Shown: piece after piece, positions 1-9,240 of the stretch | Position numbering within the stretch: the stretch's first letter is position 1 | Layout of the letters: every line of letters begins with the position of its first letter | Source of the DNA: Bacteroidales bacterium | Lineage (GTDB): Bacteria > Bacteroidota > Bacteroidia > Bacteroidales > UBA932 | Direction of reading: 5' to 3' | NCBI GenBank assembly: GCA_017398335.1 | Contig: JAFQGK010000018.1 | Coordinates: 149,731 to 213,730 of the forward strand | DNA length: 64,000 nt | Position numbers and translations under genes: made by a program | The notes under the pieces: generated by a model | The model's input: the letters and a program-made list of their open reading frames with translations, nothing else | Told to the model about the DNA's origin: nothing | Databases searched by the model: none

Positions 1-1
1 T

Positions 2-295
2 GACAACAACTACAGGACCCTTCGTCCGGGAATGTTCGTCAGAGCGACTGTCAATTTCGGCAAGAATAACAATGTGGTTATTCCGGATGTGGCTGTAGTA
101 AAGCAGCAGGGCTCCGGTGAGAGATTCGTATATCTGCTCAACGAGGACGGCACCGTGTCTTATCAGAAGGTGGTTCTCGGTCGTCGTATGGGAGCGGAAT
201 ATGAGGTACTCGAGGGTATCCAGGATGGTGCAAAGGTAGTTACTGGAGGTCAGATCCGCCTCAAGGACGGCATCAAGGTTATTGTAAACGAATAG
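2..295 (+). CDS. RND efflux periplasmic adaptor subunit, C-terminal part
   Basis: The reading frame is open from the left edge of the window, so only the last 97 residues are present and the start lies outside. The visible part has the RPGMFVRATV stretch that closes the beta-barrel domain of HlyD/AcrA-type membrane fusion proteins, then the C-terminal membrane-proximal domain ending in a VVTGGQIRLKDG segment. Such adaptors link an inner-membrane RND pump to an outer-membrane channel. The pump gene follows after 13 bases, so the two are almost certainly co-transcribed. Family assignment is firm; the substrate is not readable from this piece. Confidence 0.85.
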   Translation, partial: DNNYRTLRPGMFVRATVNFGKNNNVVIPDVAVVKQQGSGERFVYLLNEDGTVSYQKVVLGRRMGAEYEVLEGIQDGAKVVTGGQIRLKDGIKVIVNE

Positions 296-308
296 TTAGC
301 GGTATAGT

Positions 309-3300
309 ATGAGTATTTACAGAAAAGCGGTCAATAACCCGGTAACCACTGCGCTGGTCTTCATCGCAATGGCTATATTCGGTGTGTTCTCGCTTATTAA
401 CATATCTTTGGACAGGTTCCCTAAGTTCGATGCGAACGTCGTTATGGTGATGTCGTCGTATCCGGGAGCCAGTGCGGAGGATATCGAGACCAACCTGACG
501 AAGGTGCTCGAGAACTCCCTGAACGGTGTGAGTGACCTTAAGAGCCTGAGTTCGACTTCTAAGGAGAATATATCACTCATTACACTCGAATTCGTAGAAG
601 GAGTGGATATCGATGTTGCTACAAATGATGTCCGCGACAAGCTCGATATGGTGAACTCGGTGCTTCCGGACGGAGCGTCGCTCCCTATCATCTTCAAGTT
701 CAGTGCTGACGATATGCCTATCATGATCATGGCGGCGACAGCTGACGAGAGCCTTCAGGCCCTCGAAAAGATTCTCGACGATAAGGTGGCGACCCCTCTC
801 GCACGTGTGTCCGGTGTGGGTACTGTCTCTATTGCCGGTGCTCCGCAGCGTGAGATCCAGGTGTATTGCGATCCTAACAAGCTGGAGGCATATGGCCTCA
901 CCGTTGCCGGCATTTCAAGCATAATCGCTTCAGAAAACAGGAACGTGCCATCGGGATCCATTGACATAGGATCCAATGCTTATGCACTTCGCGTAGAGAA
1001 GGAATTTACTTCTGCAGACCAGATGCTGGATATCGTCGTCGGACATTCAAACGGCAGGACAATATATCTGCGTGATGTTGCGCGAGTTGTGGATGGTGTT
1101 GAGGAAAGGTACCAGGAGGCATATGTAAACGGCGTGCAGGGTGCTCAGATAGTCATCCAGAAGCAGGCTGATGCCAACACAGTGAACGTGATCAGGGGCG
1201 TGAAGAAGGCAATGAAGAATATTGAGAAGAACCTTCCTTCTGACATTCAGATCAGGACGGTGGTCGACAGTTCTGACAACATCCTCAATACTCTCAATTC
1301 ATTGAAGGAGACTATTCTCGTGACCTTCCTCATCGTGATGCTCGTTGTCTACCTCTTCCTCGGAAGATGGCGCGCGACCTTCATCATCGTTCTTGCGATT
1401 CCGATTTCTCTCCTTGCATCCCTGATGTATCTCTGGGCGACAGGAAACACATTGAACATTGTGTCTATGTCGGCTCTCTCGATTGCCATAGGTATGGTGG
1501 TGGATGATGCCATCGTGGTACTGGAGAACATTTCTACACATCTGGAGAGGGGAGCGAAGCCAAAGGAAGCCGCGGTTCATGCTACTCAGGAAGTGGGTAT
1601 CTCGGTTATTGCATCTACATTGACGATGCTCGCCGTATTCCTTCCTCTCACTATGATCAAGGGTATGGCCGGTCTTATGTTCAAGCAGCTCGGATGGATT
1701 ACAAGTATCATTATGATCGTGTCTACGATCGGAGCCTTGACACTTATTCCGATGCTCTGCTCGCAGTTCCTCCGCTTCAAGCCTAAGACAGGTAGGATCC
1801 ATGACTTGATCTTCGGAAACTTCAACAAGTTCATCGACATTATTTCACGCGGTTACGGACGTCTCATCAATTGGTGCATCAGTCATAGGACAATTGTAGT
1901 GATAGTTTCTGTTGTGGTATTTGTCGGTACTGTCGGCCTTATCGGCCCAAGAATCAAGACTGAGTTCATGCCTAAGTCCGACGATGGCCGTATCACTCTT
2001 CAGCTCGAACTTCCAGCCGGAACGGGCCAGAGTGTCACAAGAAATCTTGCACACGAAATCCACGGCAAGTTCAAAGCAGCGATTCCGGAGATTGTGAACT
2101 GCTCATATGCACTCGGACAGGCAGATACAGACAACGCTTTTGCATCAATGCAGAGCAACGGTACCCATATCGTTTCTTTCAATATCAATGTGGGAAGCAT
2201 GGAGGACAGAGAGCGCTCTACTTCTGAAATCGCCGATGTTGTACGTGGAATCCTTGCAGATTACCCTGAATTCAAGAAGATCAAGGTAACTGAAGGTGGC
2301 GGCGGAATGGGAGGTGCATCTACAGTTGATATAGAGATATATGGATATGACTTCGAGACTACAGACCGTGTCGCAAAGGAGATTCAGGCCAAGCTGCTTG
2401 AAGGAAGTGAATTCTCTCAGGTGCTTTTGAGCCGTGACGAGTATACTCCTGAGTATCAGGTAGATTTCGATCGTGAAAAGCTTGCAATCAACGGTTTGAA
2501 CACCACAACGGCTGCTGCATACTTCAGTTCGGCAATGAACGGTTCGACTCAGTCTTTCTACCGCGAGGATGGAGATGAATATGATATCAGGGTACGTTAT
2601 GCTCCTGAGTTCAGGACATCCATCGAAGACATCGAAAACATCATTGTCTACAACAATATGGGTAAAGGTGTCAGAATCAAGGATCTGGGAACAGTGGTGG
2701 AAACTCTTACCCCTCCTTCGATCCAGAGAAAGAACCGTGAGCGTCTGATCACTGTTTCCGGAGTTGTAGCAAATGGTGTCGCTCTTTCTGATGCGGTTCT
2801 TGCAACGGATGCGGTTCTTGCAGAGACTGATATCCCTTCAGAGCTTTCAGTGGAGATCGGAGGTTCATACGAGGACCAGCAGGATATGTTCGGTGACCTC
2901 ATCATGCTCCTCGCAATGATCATCATCCTAGTGTATATCGTGATGGCATCGCAGTTCGAGTCATTCATGAGTCCGTTTGTGATCATGTTCTCGATTCCGT
3001 TCGCATTCGTGGGTGTGCTCCTCGGACTTTGGGTGACAGGAACTCCTCTGGGAACAATGGGTATGATCGGTATCCTCATCCTGATGGGTATTGTGGTGAA
3101 GAACGGTATCGTGCTTATCGACTACACCATCCTCATGCGCGAGCGTGGCAAGAGTGTCGCAGAGGCGTCTGTAATTGCTGCCAAGTCCCGTCTCCGTCCT
3201 ATCCTCATGACTACCCTCACGACAGTGCTCGGTATGGTTCCTATGGCCATCGGACAGGGAGAAGGATCAGAAATGTGGCGTTCGCTCGGTATGGTTGTGG

Positions 3301-3419
3301 CATGGGGTCTTTCGATTTCGACTCTCGTGACCCTTGTAATCATTCCTACCGTATATGCCTCAATGGCATCATGGCAGGAGCGTCGTGCTGCCCGCAAGGC
3401 TGCTAGGAAAGCTGCTTAA
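309..3419 (+). CDS. RND (AcrB/MexB-type) efflux pump permease
   Basis: 1036 residues, the full length of the hydrophobe/amphiphile efflux RND family. It has the expected layout: a first transmembrane helix at about residues 12-32, a large periplasmic loop, a block of helices from about 335, a second periplasmic loop, and a last helical block from about 860. The proton-relay helix reads GMVVDDAIVVLENI with the paired Asp typical of the family, and the matching late helix reads GIVVKNGIVLIDY. The protein exports small toxic compounds using the proton gradient, together with the adaptor encoded just upstream. No outer-membrane TolC-like gene is in view; it may be upstream of the window. The Lys/Arg/Ala-rich C-terminal tail is cytoplasmic. 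Confidence 0.93.
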   Translation: MSIYRKAVNNPVTTALVFIAMAIFGVFSLINISLDRFPKFDANVVMVMSSYPGASAEDIETNLTKVLENSLNGVSDLKSLSSTSKENISLITLEFVEGVDIDVATNDVRDKLDMVNSVLPDGASLPIIFKFSADDMPIMIMAATADESLQALEKILDDKVATPLARVSGVGTVSIAGAPQREIQVYCDPNKLEAYGLTVAGISSIIASENRNVPSGSIDIGSNAYALRVEKEFTSADQMLDIVVGHSNGRTIYLRDVARVVDGVEERYQEAYVNGVQGAQIVIQKQADANTVNVIRGVKKAMKNIEKNLPSDIQIRTVVDSSDNILNTLNSLKETILVTFLIVMLVVYLFLGRWRATFIIVLAIPISLLASLMYLWATGNTLNIVSMSALSIAIGMVVDDAIVVLENISTHLERGAKPKEAAVHATQEVGISVIASTLTMLAVFLPLTMIKGMAGLMFKQLGWITSIIMIVSTIGALTLIPMLCSQFLRFKPKTGRIHDLIFGNFNKFIDIISRGYGRLINWCISHRTIVVIVSVVVFVGTVGLIGPRIKTEFMPKSDDGRITLQLELPAGTGQSVTRNLAHEIHGKFKAAIPEIVNCSYALGQADTDNAFASMQSNGTHIVSFNINVGSMEDRERSTSEIADVVRGILADYPEFKKIKVTEGGGGMGGASTVDIEIYGYDFETTDRVAKEIQAKLLEGSEFSQVLLSRDEYTPEYQVDFDREKLAINGLNTTTAAAYFSSAMNGSTQSFYREDGDEYDIRVRYAPEFRTSIEDIENIIVYNNMGKGVRIKDLGTVVETLTPPSIQRKNRERLITVSGVVANGVALSDAVLATDAVLAETDIPSELSVEIGGSYEDQQDMFGDLIMLLAMIIILVYIVMASQFESFMSPFVIMFSIPFAFVGVLLGLWVTGTPLGTMGMIGILILMGIVVKNGIVLIDYTILMRERGKSVAEASVIAAKSRLRPILMTTLTTVLGMVPMAIGQGEGSEMWRSLGMVVAWGLSISTLVTLVIIPTVYASMASWQERRAARKAARKAA

Positions 3420-3634
3420 AGATTGCCGGTCAAGCCGGCAATGACGAAAAAATGAGTCGGCAATGACTGAAAAATGAGCCGGCAATGACGGAAAAATGAG
3501 GCTGTAATGACGGGAAAATGAGTCGGCAATGACTGAAAAGTCAGGCGACATTCCCGGAAAGGAGAACGTCATTCCGGAGAGGAAAGTGTCATTCCTGAAA
3601 GGATGAATGTCATCCCCGACCTGATCGGGGATCT
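3420..3634. repeat. Palindromic REP-like element plus 22-bp tandem array
   Basis: Directly after the pump gene an imperfect palindrome (3420-3445, arms ATTGCCGG and CCGGCAAT) starts a degenerate tandem array. The word ATGAC recurs at 3441, 3463, 3485, 3507 and 3529, which is an exact 22-base period. The array decays into GTCATTCC words and ends in a second palindrome at 3609-3634 (CCCCGA, spacer, TCGGGG). The same palindrome family recurs at several other places in the window. No gene is visible in this gap. Confidence 0.8.
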
Positions 3635-3693
3635 GACCTCAAGACAATCCGCCTCTGGGAGTTTAAACAAGCATATGATAAACGTTGAAAAAC

Positions 3694-3987
3694 ATGAAAG
3701 GAATATTTATAGCATACGATCAGGCTTATAACATGGATATTGCAGATGCAATGGAAAAGCTCGGATGCCGTGGGTTCACCATGTGGCAGGATATTGCCGG
3801 AAGAGGAACACAGACAGGCGAACCGCATCTTGGCAATCATGCGTGGCCTACAATGAATAATGCCATTCTGACATTTGTAGATGACGACAAGGTCGATGAA
3901 ATACTCAAGACCGTGCGTGAGTTCGATGAGCAAACACCGGACCTTGGACTGAGAGCATTTGTCTGGAATGTAGAAAAGTCATACTGA
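3694..3987 (+). CDS. PG0541-like transporter-associated small protein
   Basis: 97 residues from the ATG at 3694; an in-frame TTG nine bases earlier is less likely as the start because the ATG directly precedes the conserved-looking MKGIFIAYDQAY beginning. The length and the alternating strand-helix pattern fit the small P-II-like proteins of Bacteroidota that sit next to RND efflux genes (PG0541 family). In that family the role is unproven; a regulatory or sensor job for the pump is a guess from context. It is separated from the pump gene by the repeat array, and a strong terminator follows, so it is probably the last gene of the efflux unit. Confidence 0.65.
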   Translation: MKGIFIAYDQAYNMDIADAMEKLGCRGFTMWQDIAGRGTQTGEPHLGNHAWPTMNNAILTFVDDDKVDEILKTVREFDEQTPDLGLRAFVWNVEKSY

Positions 3988-4018
3988 TAACAGGAAGACT
4001 GGAAGGTATCATTGTTGT

Positions 4019-4060
4019 AATTCCAATCGCAAATCGTTATATTTGCGATTGGAATTTTTT
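4019..4060 (+). terminator. Rho-independent terminator
   Basis: A perfect 16-base stem (arms 4019-4034 and 4041-4056) with a six-base loop, running into a T tract. It closes the efflux unit and insulates trxA. Confidence 0.85.
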
Positions 4061-4087
4061 ATTGTGTAACTTGAAAATTCAGGAATT

Positions 4088-4402
4088 ATGGAAAAAGTCA
4101 TAACTGATGCGAATTTCGCCGAGACTCTGAATACAGATATGCCTGTAATGGTGGATTTCTGGGCAACCTGGTGTGGCCCTTGTCGTGCTCTTGCTCCGGT
4201 AGTAGAGGAGCTTGCGGCCGAGTATGCCGGAAAGGCTGTGATAGGAAAATGCAATGTGGATGATTGTGATGAACTTCCGATGAAATACGGAATCAGAAGC
4301 ATCCCTACACTTCTTTTCTTCAAGAACGGAGAACTTGTTGACAGACTTGTCGGTGCTGCACCGAAGGCTGGCATAGCTGCTAAGATCGACGCACTGCTTT
4401 AA
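4088..4402 (+). CDS. trxA: Thioredoxin
   Basis: 104 residues, the standard length of a single-domain thioredoxin. The redox site WCGPC is at residues 28-32 after FWAT, and the conserved cis-proline loop reads SIPTLLFFKNG. It reduces protein disulphides in the cytoplasm using electrons from thioredoxin reductase. No signal peptide is present, so it is not one of the exported TlpA/ResA types. It is followed after 10 bases by an outer-membrane protein gene. Confidence 0.95.
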   Translation: MEKVITDANFAETLNTDMPVMVDFWATWCGPCRALAPVVEELAAEYAGKAVIGKCNVDDCDELPMKYGIRSIPTLLFFKNGELVDRLVGAAPKAGIAAKIDALL

Positions 4403-4412
4403 TCCTCGCATT

Positions 4413-5042
4413 ATGAAAAAAATCTTTCTTATCCTTCTGATGTTGTGTGCGATGGCCTTATCGGGCGTCCAGACAGCTTCAGCCGGACATTTCGGCATCC
4501 AGGGTGGTGCAAGTTTCATGGGCATCAGGGATGTCAGCTATGGTCTTACTACAGGATACCATGCCGGCCTGACATATAAGTTCAAGCTTCCTTTAGGCTT
4601 TGCAATCCAGCCGTCGCTTCTGTATCATATGAAGAGTTCAGCATATGATACAGGCTCTCATTCTGTTGATTTCAAGGTCGGTTATGTGGAACTGCCCGTA
4701 TCTTTCCAGTGGGGACCGGATCTTCTTCTTTTCCGTCCTTTCCTGGATGTGTCTCCTTTCATCGGATGCGGAGTCAATCAGAATTTTGCCGGCCATAGTG
4801 CAGACGAACCGGACAATCCTCAGATGATAGACAGCTGGAATTCTGTGAACAGGCTGGAGTACGGATTGGGACTTGGCGGTGGTCTTGAAATATGGAAAAT
4901 CCAGCTGGTATGCAGATATAACTGGAATTTCGGGTCACTTCTGAACCAGGCCAACAAGAATGATGTCTTTGCAATGTTCCGCAAGGAACTGAATGATAAA
5001 AATTTCGGGGGAGTCACCCTTTCAGTGGCCTTCCTGTTCTAA
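4413..5042 (+). CDS. Outer-membrane beta-barrel protein (PorT-like)
   Basis: 209 residues beginning with a clear Sec signal peptide (basic start, hydrophobic core, cleavage near TASA-GHF). The rest is made of alternating amphipathic strands rich in Gly and aromatic residues, and the last residue is Phe (VAFLF), the usual end of an outer-membrane barrel. This is the pattern of the small PorT/OmpW-like barrels that are common in Bacteroidota. A specific function cannot be read. It lies 10 bases after trxA and 7 bases before a LOG-family gene. Confidence 0.75.
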   Translation: MKKIFLILLMLCAMALSGVQTASAGHFGIQGGASFMGIRDVSYGLTTGYHAGLTYKFKLPLGFAIQPSLLYHMKSSAYDTGSHSVDFKVGYVELPVSFQWGPDLLLFRPFLDVSPFIGCGVNQNFAGHSADEPDNPQMIDSWNSVNRLEYGLGLGGGLEIWKIQLVCRYNWNFGSLLNQANKNDVFAMFRKELNDKNFGGVTLSVAFLF

Positions 5043-5049
5043 ATCGACT

Positions 5050-5583
5050 ATGAAAGGAAAGATTGCGGTCTTTTGCTCGGCAAGTAACGATATAGATCCG
5101 AAATACAATAAAGTCGCCGCTGATTTCGTCAGGGCGGCTTCATTATGTGGATATGGTGTGGTTACGGGAGGTACCGTAAAAGGCACGATGGGAGTGGTTT
5201 CCGACGCCCTGCGTGACTGTGGAGGCTATCATCTGGGTGTCATACCACGCTTTATGGAGCAGTATGTCTATCCTGAACTTTCCGAGGTGATATGGACGGA
5301 TACGATGGCTGAGCGTAAGACGCTGTTACGTAAGGATACCCTTGGCGTGGTGGCTCTTCCAGGAGGAGTAGGTACGCTTGATGAGGTCATAGACACCTTG
5401 GCTCTCGTACACCTGAAGCAGTACGGCGGCAAGGTAATGCTCCTAAACCATGAAGGGTTTTATGAACCTCTCAGAGCTCTGCTGCAGCATTATGTCGATG
5501 AAGGAATGATGCCGCAGGCCACATTTGACAAGGTCCTGTTTGCTGATACGGCAGATCAGATAATAAATATGCTTGAGGCTTGA
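5050..5583 (+). CDS. LOG-family protein (TIGR00730 Rossmann fold, nucleotide phosphoribohydrolase)
   Basis: 177 residues from the ATG at 5050; the frame is open further upstream but those codons overlap the preceding barrel gene. The family signature LPGGVGTLDE is present, preceded by the AERK segment (TMAERKTLL) that is conserved in cytokinin-activating LOG enzymes. Characterised members split a ribose-5-phosphate from purine nucleoside monophosphates. In bacteria the usual physiological substrate is uncertain. The gene opens a run in which neighbours abut or overlap by one to four bases, so it is probably the first gene of the operon through trmB. Confidence 0.85.
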   Translation: MKGKIAVFCSASNDIDPKYNKVAADFVRAASLCGYGVVTGGTVKGTMGVVSDALRDCGGYHLGVIPRFMEQYVYPELSEVIWTDTMAERKTLLRKDTLGVVALPGGVGTLDEVIDTLALVHLKQYGGKVMLLNHEGFYEPLRALLQHYVDEGMMPQATFDKVLFADTADQIINMLEA

Positions 5584-5586
5584 ACT

Positions 5587-6573
5587 ATGGATATCAAAGA
5601 TCTGAAGGAATATCTTGGTGAGGATTGGAAGGCGGTCCAGAATTGTATTACTGACTCTCTGGATAGCGACATAAGTCTGTTGAACTCGACGAATGAGTCT
5701 ATTCTTTCCAATTCAGGAAAGCAGCTCAGACCGCTTCTGAGTCTTGTGATGGCGCGTGCGTGTTCCTGTGGTGCTGCTGCCAATGAGGCTACGGTAAGAT
5801 ATGCGGCGGCCTCGGAACTTCTGCATAATGCGACGCTTCTGCATGATGACGTGGCGGATGACAGCGACCAGAGAAGGGGAGTGCCGACAATCCGCTCGCT
5901 TATGGGGCCGTCCGTGTCTGTACTTGTCGGAGACTACTGGCTGGTGAAGGCAATGGAGCTCATATTGGGTGACGCTGACAGTGATGTGAAAGTGATCCGT
6001 ATATTTTCGAAGACGCTGAGCGATCTTGCGGAAGGTGAAATGCTTCAACTCCAGAAGGCACAGTCCGGAGATACGGACGAGCATGATTATCTGAGGATAA
6101 TATATAACAAGACGGCGTCTCTTTTTGAAGCTGCATGTGTTACTGCGGCAGTTTCAGTAGGGGCGGCTCAGGTTCAGCAGGATGCTGCCCGTGACTATGC
6201 CGTCGCCCTTGGCCTTGCATTCCAGATAAAGGATGATATACTGGATTATGCCGGCACAGCGTCAGTCGGCAAGCCTTTGGGTGTGGATATACTGGAACAG
6301 AAGATAACGATTCCGCTTCTTGGAGCACTCGCTGCCGTGCCTGCCGAGGAGCAGGGAAAGATCCGTCTGATGATAAAGGATATCGTCGGCCATCCGGAAT
6401 ATAGGGATGAAATCGTGGATTTTGTCAAGAGGAACGGAGGTCTCGACTATGCGGTCAGACGTCTTGATGAATATGTAGAGAAGGCGTGTGCGGCTTTGGA
6501 AGTCTTCCCTGATTCAAAAGAGAAGGCCTTTCTGAAAGAGCTTGCTGCCTTTACTGCAAGGAGGAAAATGTAA
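5587..6573 (+). CDS. Trans-polyprenyl diphosphate synthase
   Basis: 328 residues. It has the GKQLRP motif (44-49), the first aspartate-rich motif HDDVADDSDQRRG (from residue 86) and the second motif FQIKDDILDYAG (from 212), which bind the allylic and homoallylic substrates through magnesium. The enzyme condenses isopentenyl diphosphate to build a polyprenyl chain. Whether it makes the menaquinone side chain (IspB-type) or shorter chains depends on the residues before the first motif and cannot be settled here. The menG and menA genes far downstream at 54.8-56.3 kb would use such a chain. Its stop codon overlaps the start of the next gene (TAATG). Confidence 0.9.
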   Translation: MDIKDLKEYLGEDWKAVQNCITDSLDSDISLLNSTNESILSNSGKQLRPLLSLVMARACSCGAAANEATVRYAAASELLHNATLLHDDVADDSDQRRGVPTIRSLMGPSVSVLVGDYWLVKAMELILGDADSDVKVIRIFSKTLSDLAEGEMLQLQKAQSGDTDEHDYLRIIYNKTASLFEAACVTAAVSVGAAQVQQDAARDYAVALGLAFQIKDDILDYAGTASVGKPLGVDILEQKITIPLLGALAAVPAEEQGKIRLMIKDIVGHPEYRDEIVDFVKRNGGLDYAVRRLDEYVEKACAALEVFPDSKEKAFLKELAAFTARRKM

Positions 6574-7628
6574 TGAGATTTTCGGATGTCATAGGAAATG
6601 AAAGGGTGGCCCGGACACTGGCGGCGATGGCTGACAGCGGCAGGGTGGCTCATGCCATGCTCCTCTATGAAAACGATGGATGCGGGGCGCTTCCTCTGGC
6701 TCTCGCATATGTCCAGTATCTGAATTGCAGTAATCCTTCGGATGGAGATTCCTGCGGTCAGTGTCCGTCCTGCAGGCAGATCGAAAAGCTGATACATCCG
6801 GACGTGCACTTTGTGTTTCCGGTGAACAAAGGACCGAAGTCGTCAGATGAAAAACCGACATCAGAATCTTATATAAAATATTGGAGGGAGCTGGTGACGG
6901 CTGATCCTTATTTCAAGGAGGCGGACCTGCAGAAGGCTATAGGCATAGAGTCAAAGAACGGCCTGATTGCTGTTGCAGAAGCCAAGTCGATCATTTCCAA
7001 GCTCTCTTTGACTTCCGTTACGGACGGTTACAAGGCAGTGATATTCTATCTTCCGGAGAAGATGAATCAGGAGACGGCAAACAGGCTTCTCAAAATGGTG
7101 GAGGAACCGCCTGAAAAGACGATTTTCCTTTTTATCACCCATGCTCCCGAGAAAGTCCTCCAGACGATTTTTTCGCGTTGCCAGAGTATCAGGGTCCTGC
7201 CTTTGACAAAGGAGGAGGCGGCTCGTGTGGAGTCGCTTAGGCCGGAAGAGGACAGGGAGGAGCATGACAGATATATGGATCTCTTTGGTGATCTCATGAA
7301 TGCTGTGGTTTCACGTAATCTTATGGGTGCCCTGGATTGTTCCGAGCAGATGGCGGCGCTCGAGTCACGCGAAAAACAGAAAGCTTTTTGTACCTTTGCA
7401 TCCGAATGCATAAGGAAGATATTCTTGATCCAGCAGAATGTCCCCCAGATTGCCGATGTGTCCGAAGAGGAGCAGGAGTTTTATCGCAAAATGGCAGAAA
7501 GTTGCGGTAAATCATTCTGTACCAGGACTATAACAAATATTGAAAAGGTTGTGGGAATGATTGACAGGAATGTAAGCTCGAAGATACTTTTCTGTGATCT
7601 TGTCAACCGCATGTTTTTAAGCCTATGA
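6573..7628 (+). CDS. holB: DNA polymerase III clamp-loader delta-prime-like subunit
   Basis: 351 residues. The N-terminal AAA+ module has a degenerate P-loop (YENDGCGALP) as expected for delta-prime, which does not hydrolyse ATP. It is followed by a four-cysteine zinc module (Cys 52, 61, 64, 67) and the conserved FSRCQSI sensor segment. The protein is part of the clamp loader that places the sliding clamp on DNA. The C-terminal domain is divergent, as in other Bacteroidota versions. It overlaps its upstream neighbour by one base and its downstream neighbour by four (ATGA). Confidence 0.85.
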   Translation: MRFSDVIGNERVARTLAAMADSGRVAHAMLLYENDGCGALPLALAYVQYLNCSNPSDGDSCGQCPSCRQIEKLIHPDVHFVFPVNKGPKSSDEKPTSESYIKYWRELVTADPYFKEADLQKAIGIESKNGLIAVAEAKSIISKLSLTSVTDGYKAVIFYLPEKMNQETANRLLKMVEEPPEKTIFLFITHAPEKVLQTIFSRCQSIRVLPLTKEEAARVESLRPEEDREEHDRYMDLFGDLMNAVVSRNLMGALDCSEQMAALESREKQKAFCTFASECIRKIFLIQQNVPQIADVSEEEQEFYRKMAESCGKSFCTRTITNIEKVVGMIDRNVSSKILFCDLVNRMFLSL

Positions 7629-8800
7629 TTAACGAGAACGAATCAAAGAAATATGACTGCTCGCGCGGATGTACCGTGGAGCGTGCGGAAACAGGTGAGC
7701 TTGACTGCACATACCGTCAGGGATGCTGTAAGCTGGAAGTCTATGACTGGCTTTCCGGTGTCAGCCAGGAGCAGTTCAAGGATTATTTTGAAGTACGCTT
7801 CAAGAATACGAGAAAGGGAATATACCATAATGAGTCAGGTCAGAGCATAAAGACCGGTGACCTTGTCGTCGTGGAGGCTGCGAATGGACATGATCTCGGA
7901 ATCGTGACCCTCGAGGGCCCTATTGTCGGCAGACAGATGAAATGCAAGAGGGTCAATCCGGAGACCTTCGAATTCAAGAAGATCTACAGGAAGGCCAAAC
8001 TCTTCGATGTGGAGAAATGGCAGGATGCGATAGCAAGAGAGCATGAGGTGATGATACGTTCGCGTCAGATTGCTGCAGAACTGGGGCTGGAGATGAAGAT
8101 CGGAGATGTGGAGTTCCAGGGAGATGGTACGAAAGCGATATTCTATTATATAGCAGACGGCAGGGTGGATTTCCGTCAGTTGATCAAGGTGTTTGCCGAG
8201 GAATTCCGGATCAGGATAGAGATGAAGCAGATCGGTGCCCGTCAGGAAGCCGGTCTGATCGGTGGTTTGGGAGTCTGTGGCCGTGAATTATGTTGCTCCA
8301 ACTATATATCCAGCTTCCAGTCCATCACTACTTCTGCTGCCCGTTGTCAGGATCTTTCGCTTAATCCGCAGAAACTGGCAGGCCAGTGCGGTAAATTGAA
8401 ATGCTGCCTGAACTATGAGACTGCTGCCTATATGGATGCCCAGTCGCGTATCCCGAAGGTCACAAATCCTCTTGAGTTCGAAGACGGCCTTGCATACCTG
8501 ATGAAGACGGATATACTTAAGGAAGTGATGTATTTCTCATATGATCCCGGCTCTTTTGCAAATCTGTACGCCCTTGACGCATATGATGTACGTGAAATCA
8601 TAAAGATGAACAGGAACGGCATCAGACCGGAATCTCTCAAGAGTGAACCGGAGCCTGTTGCTCCAGAGTTTGTTACGGCTGTAGGTGATGACAGCATCAC
8701 ACGCTTTGACGAGTCTCGCAAGCGCAAGAAGAAGAAAAGACGCAGACCGGATCCTGAAAAGAAGGGCCAGAAAGGCAATCGTGGCAAGAAAGAAAACTGA
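7625..8800 (+). CDS. ricT: PSP1-domain protein RicT (YaaT-like)
   Basis: 391 residues. The central PSP1 region carries the cysteine-rich block GVCGRELCCSNY and, about 30 residues on, CGKLKCCLNYE, the hallmark of RicT/YaaT, which in Bacillus binds an iron-sulphur cluster with RicA and RicF and affects RNA processing and sporulation signalling. No RicA or RicF is in this window. The C-terminal 30 residues are almost all Lys, Arg and other polar residues, a disordered basic tail that could bind RNA; that is inference. It sits between holB and gldH, an arrangement known from other Bacteroidota. Confidence 0.85.
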   Translation: MINENESKKYDCSRGCTVERAETGELDCTYRQGCCKLEVYDWLSGVSQEQFKDYFEVRFKNTRKGIYHNESGQSIKTGDLVVVEAANGHDLGIVTLEGPIVGRQMKCKRVNPETFEFKKIYRKAKLFDVEKWQDAIAREHEVMIRSRQIAAELGLEMKIGDVEFQGDGTKAIFYYIADGRVDFRQLIKVFAEEFRIRIEMKQIGARQEAGLIGGLGVCGRELCCSNYISSFQSITTSAARCQDLSLNPQKLAGQCGKLKCCLNYETAAYMDAQSRIPKVTNPLEFEDGLAYLMKTDILKEVMYFSYDPGSFANLYALDAYDVREIIKMNRNGIRPESLKSEPEPVAPEFVTAVGDDSITRFDESRKRKKKKRRRPDPEKKGQKGNRGKKEN

Positions 8801-9240
8801 TGATCGGCAGGGCATTACCATATATTGTTGCCTTGGTTATGGTGGCGGCATGCTCAGAGCCTGCGCAGATGGAGTATTTCTGCTCGTCGGATGACAGAGA
8901 CTCACTGGGCCGCTTCTGCTATAGCCTTGATATGTCTGATTCTCTCTCGACTTATGACATAGCCTTTTATACGAGGATTGATTGTTCTCCTAAGGACTTC
9001 GATGCCCTGAATGATGTCAGAGTCGATGTGGAGCTGGTTTCTCCTGCAGGATTGTCCTATGTGGAGACTGTGTATCTGCCGGTCGAATCATTTTCATCCC
9101 GCAAAAGATGCACATATGACAGTGTCGTCGATTATAGGAAAGGCCTGACTCCAGTCGAATGGGGAGTATGGCAGATGTATCTTTCTCTCCCTGAAATTCA
9201 AGGACTTAGAGGGATGGGTGTTATCAATGGAAAAAGATAA
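8800..9240 (+). CDS. gldH: GldH-like gliding-motility lipoprotein
   Basis: 146 residues with a lipoprotein signal peptide; the lipobox is VAAC with the acylated Cys at 18. The remaining beta-rich domain and its position directly after ricT match GldH, a lipoprotein needed for gliding in Flavobacterium and kept in many non-gliding Bacteroidota. The sequence itself is weakly conserved, so the name rests mostly on the lipobox, length and neighbourhood. Its start overlaps the ricT stop (TGATG) and its stop overlaps the trmB start (TAATG). Confidence 0.6.
   Translation: MIGRALPYIVALVMVAACSEPAQMEYFCSSDDRDSLGRFCYSLDMSDSLSTYDIAFYTRIDCSPKDFDALNDVRVDVELVSPAGLSYVETVYLPVESFSSRKRCTYDSVVDYRKGLTPVEWGVWQMYLSLPEIQGLRGMGVINGKR

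Noticed and set aside
1299-1802. 167-codon minus-strand frame rich in His and Arg
   Set aside because: Shadow of the RND pump gene; no start context and no domain.
3420-3634. CRISPR-like look of regularly spaced repeats
   Set aside because: The units are contiguous with a 22-base period and have no unique spacers; the array at 21823 likewise. No cas gene nearby.
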